Shown: positions 5,249-6,765 of the stretch, in pieces | Layout: each line of letters starts with the position of its first letter | Position numbering within the stretch: position 1 is the stretch's first letter | DNA from: Pseudomonadales bacterium | Lineage (GTDB): Bacteria; Pseudomonadota; Gammaproteobacteria; Pseudomonadales; Pseudohongiellaceae | DNA length: 6,765 nt | Assembly: GCA_031277435.1 (NCBI GenBank) | Contig: JAITMI010000039.1 | Location: forward strand, 1-6,765 | Direction: 5' to 3' | Position numbers and translations under genes: made by a program | Notes under the pieces: generated by a model | Seen by the model: the letters and a program-made list of their open reading frames with translations, nothing else | The model's database searches: none | What the model was told of the DNA's origin: nothing

Positions 5249-5812
5249 ATGAAAAAAGCCCTTACCCTGTTAGCGTTTGGCATCCTCGCCGCTTGCGGCG
5301 GCGCCGAATCGCAGAACACGGCCATTGCCGCCGCCGCGCCGGATGCGGCCGCCTACAGTGAGTTCAACACCCAGGCCACCATCCGCGACGTGATGAACGC
5401 GCTGATCGACATCAACGCCGATCTCTTGTGGAACTCGGTGCGCGCCGAGGCGAACGAAACCGGCTATCACGAATATCAACCGGAAACCGACGAGGAATGG
5501 CTGGCGCTGCGCTACGCGGCGGTGTCGATCATCGAAGGCGGCAACGCGCTGATGATCCCAGGCCGCCGCGTGGCGCCGCCGGGCTCCACCACGGAATTTC
5601 CGCTCTACGAATATCTGCCCGACGAAGTACAAGCCAAACTCGATGAAGACCGCATTGCCTGGGACGGTTTCGCGCAAGGCTTACAAGCCGCCGCGGTGCA
5701 ATTGTTGGATGCGGTCAATAACCGCGACGTGGAAAAACTCAGCGAATACGGCGCGCTGCTCGACGAAGCCTGCGAATCCTGCCATCTGAATTATTGGTAC
5801 CGCCCCGAATAA
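5249..5812 (+). CDS. Class-II-like c-type cytochrome lipoprotein
   Basis: The 187-residue product starts with a lipoprotein signal, MKKALTLLAFGILAAC, with the lipobox LAAC giving a lipidated Cys16. Gly17 at +2 carries no Asp retention signal, which suggests the outer membrane. The mature part is helical and has one heme-binding motif, CESCH at residues 175-179, nine residues from the end, as in class II cytochromes c (c'/c556 type). TIRDVMNALIDINADLLWNSV (44-64) places Met49 in a position like the axial Met of cytochromes c556, which is an inference. EGGNALMIPGRRVAP (96-110) is a strongly conserved block shared with the next gene. GGAG (5238-5241) lies 7 nt before the ATG. It is 38 bp from its paralogue and probably co-transcribed. 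The electron donor, acceptor and pathway are unknown. Confidence 0.8.
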   Translation: MKKALTLLAFGILAACGGAESQNTAIAAAAPDAAAYSEFNTQATIRDVMNALIDINADLLWNSVRAEANETGYHEYQPETDEEWLALRYAAVSIIEGGNALMIPGRRVAPPGSTTEFPLYEYLPDEVQAKLDEDRIAWDGFAQGLQAAAVQLLDAVNNRDVEKLSEYGALLDEACESCHLNYWYRPE

Positions 5813-5850
5813 GCCCGGTAATCGCCCGTTCTTTGCCGTGGAGTGCCGTC

Positions 5851-6405
5851 ATGCAAGCGCAACAACAAATCCTTAGGCTGCTGAGCTTGAGCGCGTTCCT
5901 GCTGGCGAGTAGCCAGGGCGGCGCGCAAAGCAGCGTCAGCGAATTCAATACCGTGAGCACCATTCGTGACCTGATGGATAGCGTCATTGACCCCAACGCC
6001 GATGCCTTGTGGGAGTCAGTGCGCACCGAGATCAATGAGACGGGCGTACATGTCTATCAGCCCGAGACGGATGCCGACTGGCTGGCGCTGCGTCATAACG
6101 TCGTCAGCCTCATTGAAGGCGGTAATTCCTTGCTGATTCCAGGCCGCCGCGTAGCGCCCGAGGGCGCGGGCACCGATCCGGAAATTCCCTATGCTTATCC
6201 GCCGGAGCAAATTCAAACTGCGCTGGAAAATGAACGTCCGGTATTTAATGGTTTCGCCAGCGCGTTTCAGTCCGTCGCCATGCAACTATTGAACGCCGTT
6301 GACGCGCGTGACGTAAATGCCCTGGATGAGTCCGGCGAATTGCTCGATCAGGCCTGTGAAGCCTGTCATTCCTATTTCTGGTACCCGCCAGCGCCCGCTA
6401 ATTGA
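5851..6405 (+). CDS. Class-II-like c-type cytochrome, soluble periplasmic paralogue
   Basis: This 184-residue paralogue of the preceding gene is over half identical along its length: EFNT..STIRDLMDSVIDPNADALWESV (31-57), YQPETDADWLALR (69-81), IEGGNSLLIPGRRVAP (88-103) and a C-terminal heme motif CEACH at 169-173. Met42 corresponds to Met49 of the first protein. The N-terminus (MQAQQQILRLLSLSAFLLASSQGGAQ) is a Sec-type signal with likely cleavage near residues 25-26. There is no lipobox Cys, so the product should be soluble in the periplasm. The ATG at 5851 has GGAG at 5840-5843, 7 nt away, mirroring the first gene; a GTG at 5794 would add 19 residues that overlap the upstream gene. The tandem pair looks like a duplication that split into anchored and free forms. 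The 3' end overlaps the convergent methyltransferase gene by 8 bp. Confidence 0.8.
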   Translation: MQAQQQILRLLSLSAFLLASSQGGAQSSVSEFNTVSTIRDLMDSVIDPNADALWESVRTEINETGVHVYQPETDADWLALRHNVVSLIEGGNSLLIPGRRVAPEGAGTDPEIPYAYPPEQIQTALENERPVFNGFASAFQSVAMQLLNAVDARDVNALDESGELLDQACEACHSYFWYPPAPAN

Positions 6406-6765
6406 TGGGCGTGGGGCGGCTGAGGCTCAGCACTTTGAAGCGGCGGTCATTGGCGAGCGTGTTTATCGCGCCGAACATGGCCGCCGCTTTGCGTTCAAGC
6501 GGAATGAACGCATTGACCACGAAGAGTGCTTGACCGTTCGGTTTCAATAAGCGCCTGGCGGCGGCGAGGAAGCGCTCGGTGAGCGCGCCTTCCACCGCGA
6601 AGCCTTGATGAAAAGGCGGATTGCACACAATCAGATCGACTGGTGTATGTAGCGCGGCGGCGCAATCATCCAGCATCACCGCGAAATGACCTGGTGGAAT
6701 TGATCGTTCCAAATTGTAAGCGGCGGCGTGAATCGCGGCGGCGTTGTTGTCGGTGGCGATCACTC
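6398..6765 (-). CDS. RsmC/RlmG-type SAM-dependent methyltransferase (5' end outside window)
   Basis: The frame is open to the right edge, so only the C-terminal 121 or so residues are present. ATDNNAAAIHAAAYNLE is the acidic SAM-binding strand-end region of class I methyltransferases. CNPPFHQGF contains the NPPF catalytic motif typical of N2-guanine rRNA methyltransferases, and LLKPNGQALFVVNAFIPLERKAA with RFKVLSLSR matches the C-terminal part of the RsmC/RlmG (MTS) domain. Such enzymes methylate guanine in 16S (RsmC, G1207) or 23S (RlmG, G1835) rRNA. NAFIP resembles RsmC and FHQ resembles RlmG, so the exact target is left open. The protein ends TPIN. It has no functional tie to the cytochromes visible here and only meets them tail to tail. 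Confidence 0.82.
   Translation of the reverse strand, partial: VIATDNNAAAIHAAAYNLERSIPPGHFAVMLDDCAAALHTPVDLIVCNPPFHQGFAVEGALTERFLAAARRLLKPNGQALFVVNAFIPLERKAAAMFGAINTLANDRRFKVLSLSRPTPIN

Noticed and set aside
5270..5677. Minus-strand frame of 135 codons opposite the cytochrome lipoprotein gene
   Set aside because: The plus-strand product has a lipobox, a heme motif and a paralogue next door; the antisense product has none of these.

Overview
The window reads as a chromosomal segment of a moderately GC-rich proteobacterium, most likely beta- or gammaproteobacterial. This rests on a BetI very close in sequence to the enterobacterial protein, an RsmC/RlmG-type rRNA methyltransferase, GGAG-type ribosome binding sites and sigma70-like promoters. 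No phage genes, insertion sequences, tRNA or rRNA genes, or CRISPR arrays are visible. The clearest traces of genome turnover are a broken toxin-antitoxin pair and an intergenic palindromic element.

Layout. Positions 1-804 (+) hold the 3' part of a LemA-family gene fused to a C-terminal GYF_2-type domain. It converges on a minus-strand pair: betI (1631-2221), a choline-sensing TetR-family repressor, followed 48 bp downstream by a short TauE/SafE-type exporter (842-1582). The 392-bp gap between betI and the next plus-strand gene (2222-2613) carries the betI promoter, a nested dyad of about 140 bp with BIME-like architecture, an AT-rich stretch with a 16-bp palindrome, and three tandem 13-bp repeats, the last of which provides the ribosome binding site of an Old Yellow Enzyme (namA/yqjM class, 2614-3696). 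A long hairpin wraps the stop codon of that gene.

Next comes a ribbon-helix-helix antitoxin (3777-4067) whose ParE/RelE toxin is cut to 41 residues (4077-4202), so the antitoxin is orphaned. A second, long TauE/SafE-type permease (4313-5203) follows. After a promoter with a perfect TATAAT come two tandem paralogues of a class-II-like c-type cytochrome, each with a single CxxCH near the C-terminus. The first is a lipoprotein (5249-5812) and the second a soluble exported protein (5851-6405). The window ends inside a convergent methyltransferase gene (6398-6765, minus) whose 3' end overlaps the second cytochrome by 8 bp.

How the genes may work together. The betI-exporter pair looks like a transcription unit, and the second exporter and the cytochromes lie on the same strand. 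Two unrelated-looking TauE/SafE proteins and two periplasmic cytochromes within 5.6 kb allow a link to the export or redox chemistry of small sulfur or organic anions, but that is inference. The most unusual items are the cytochrome pair, the large dyad upstream of betI, the 13-bp repeat that builds the namA ribosome binding site, and the decayed toxin gene.
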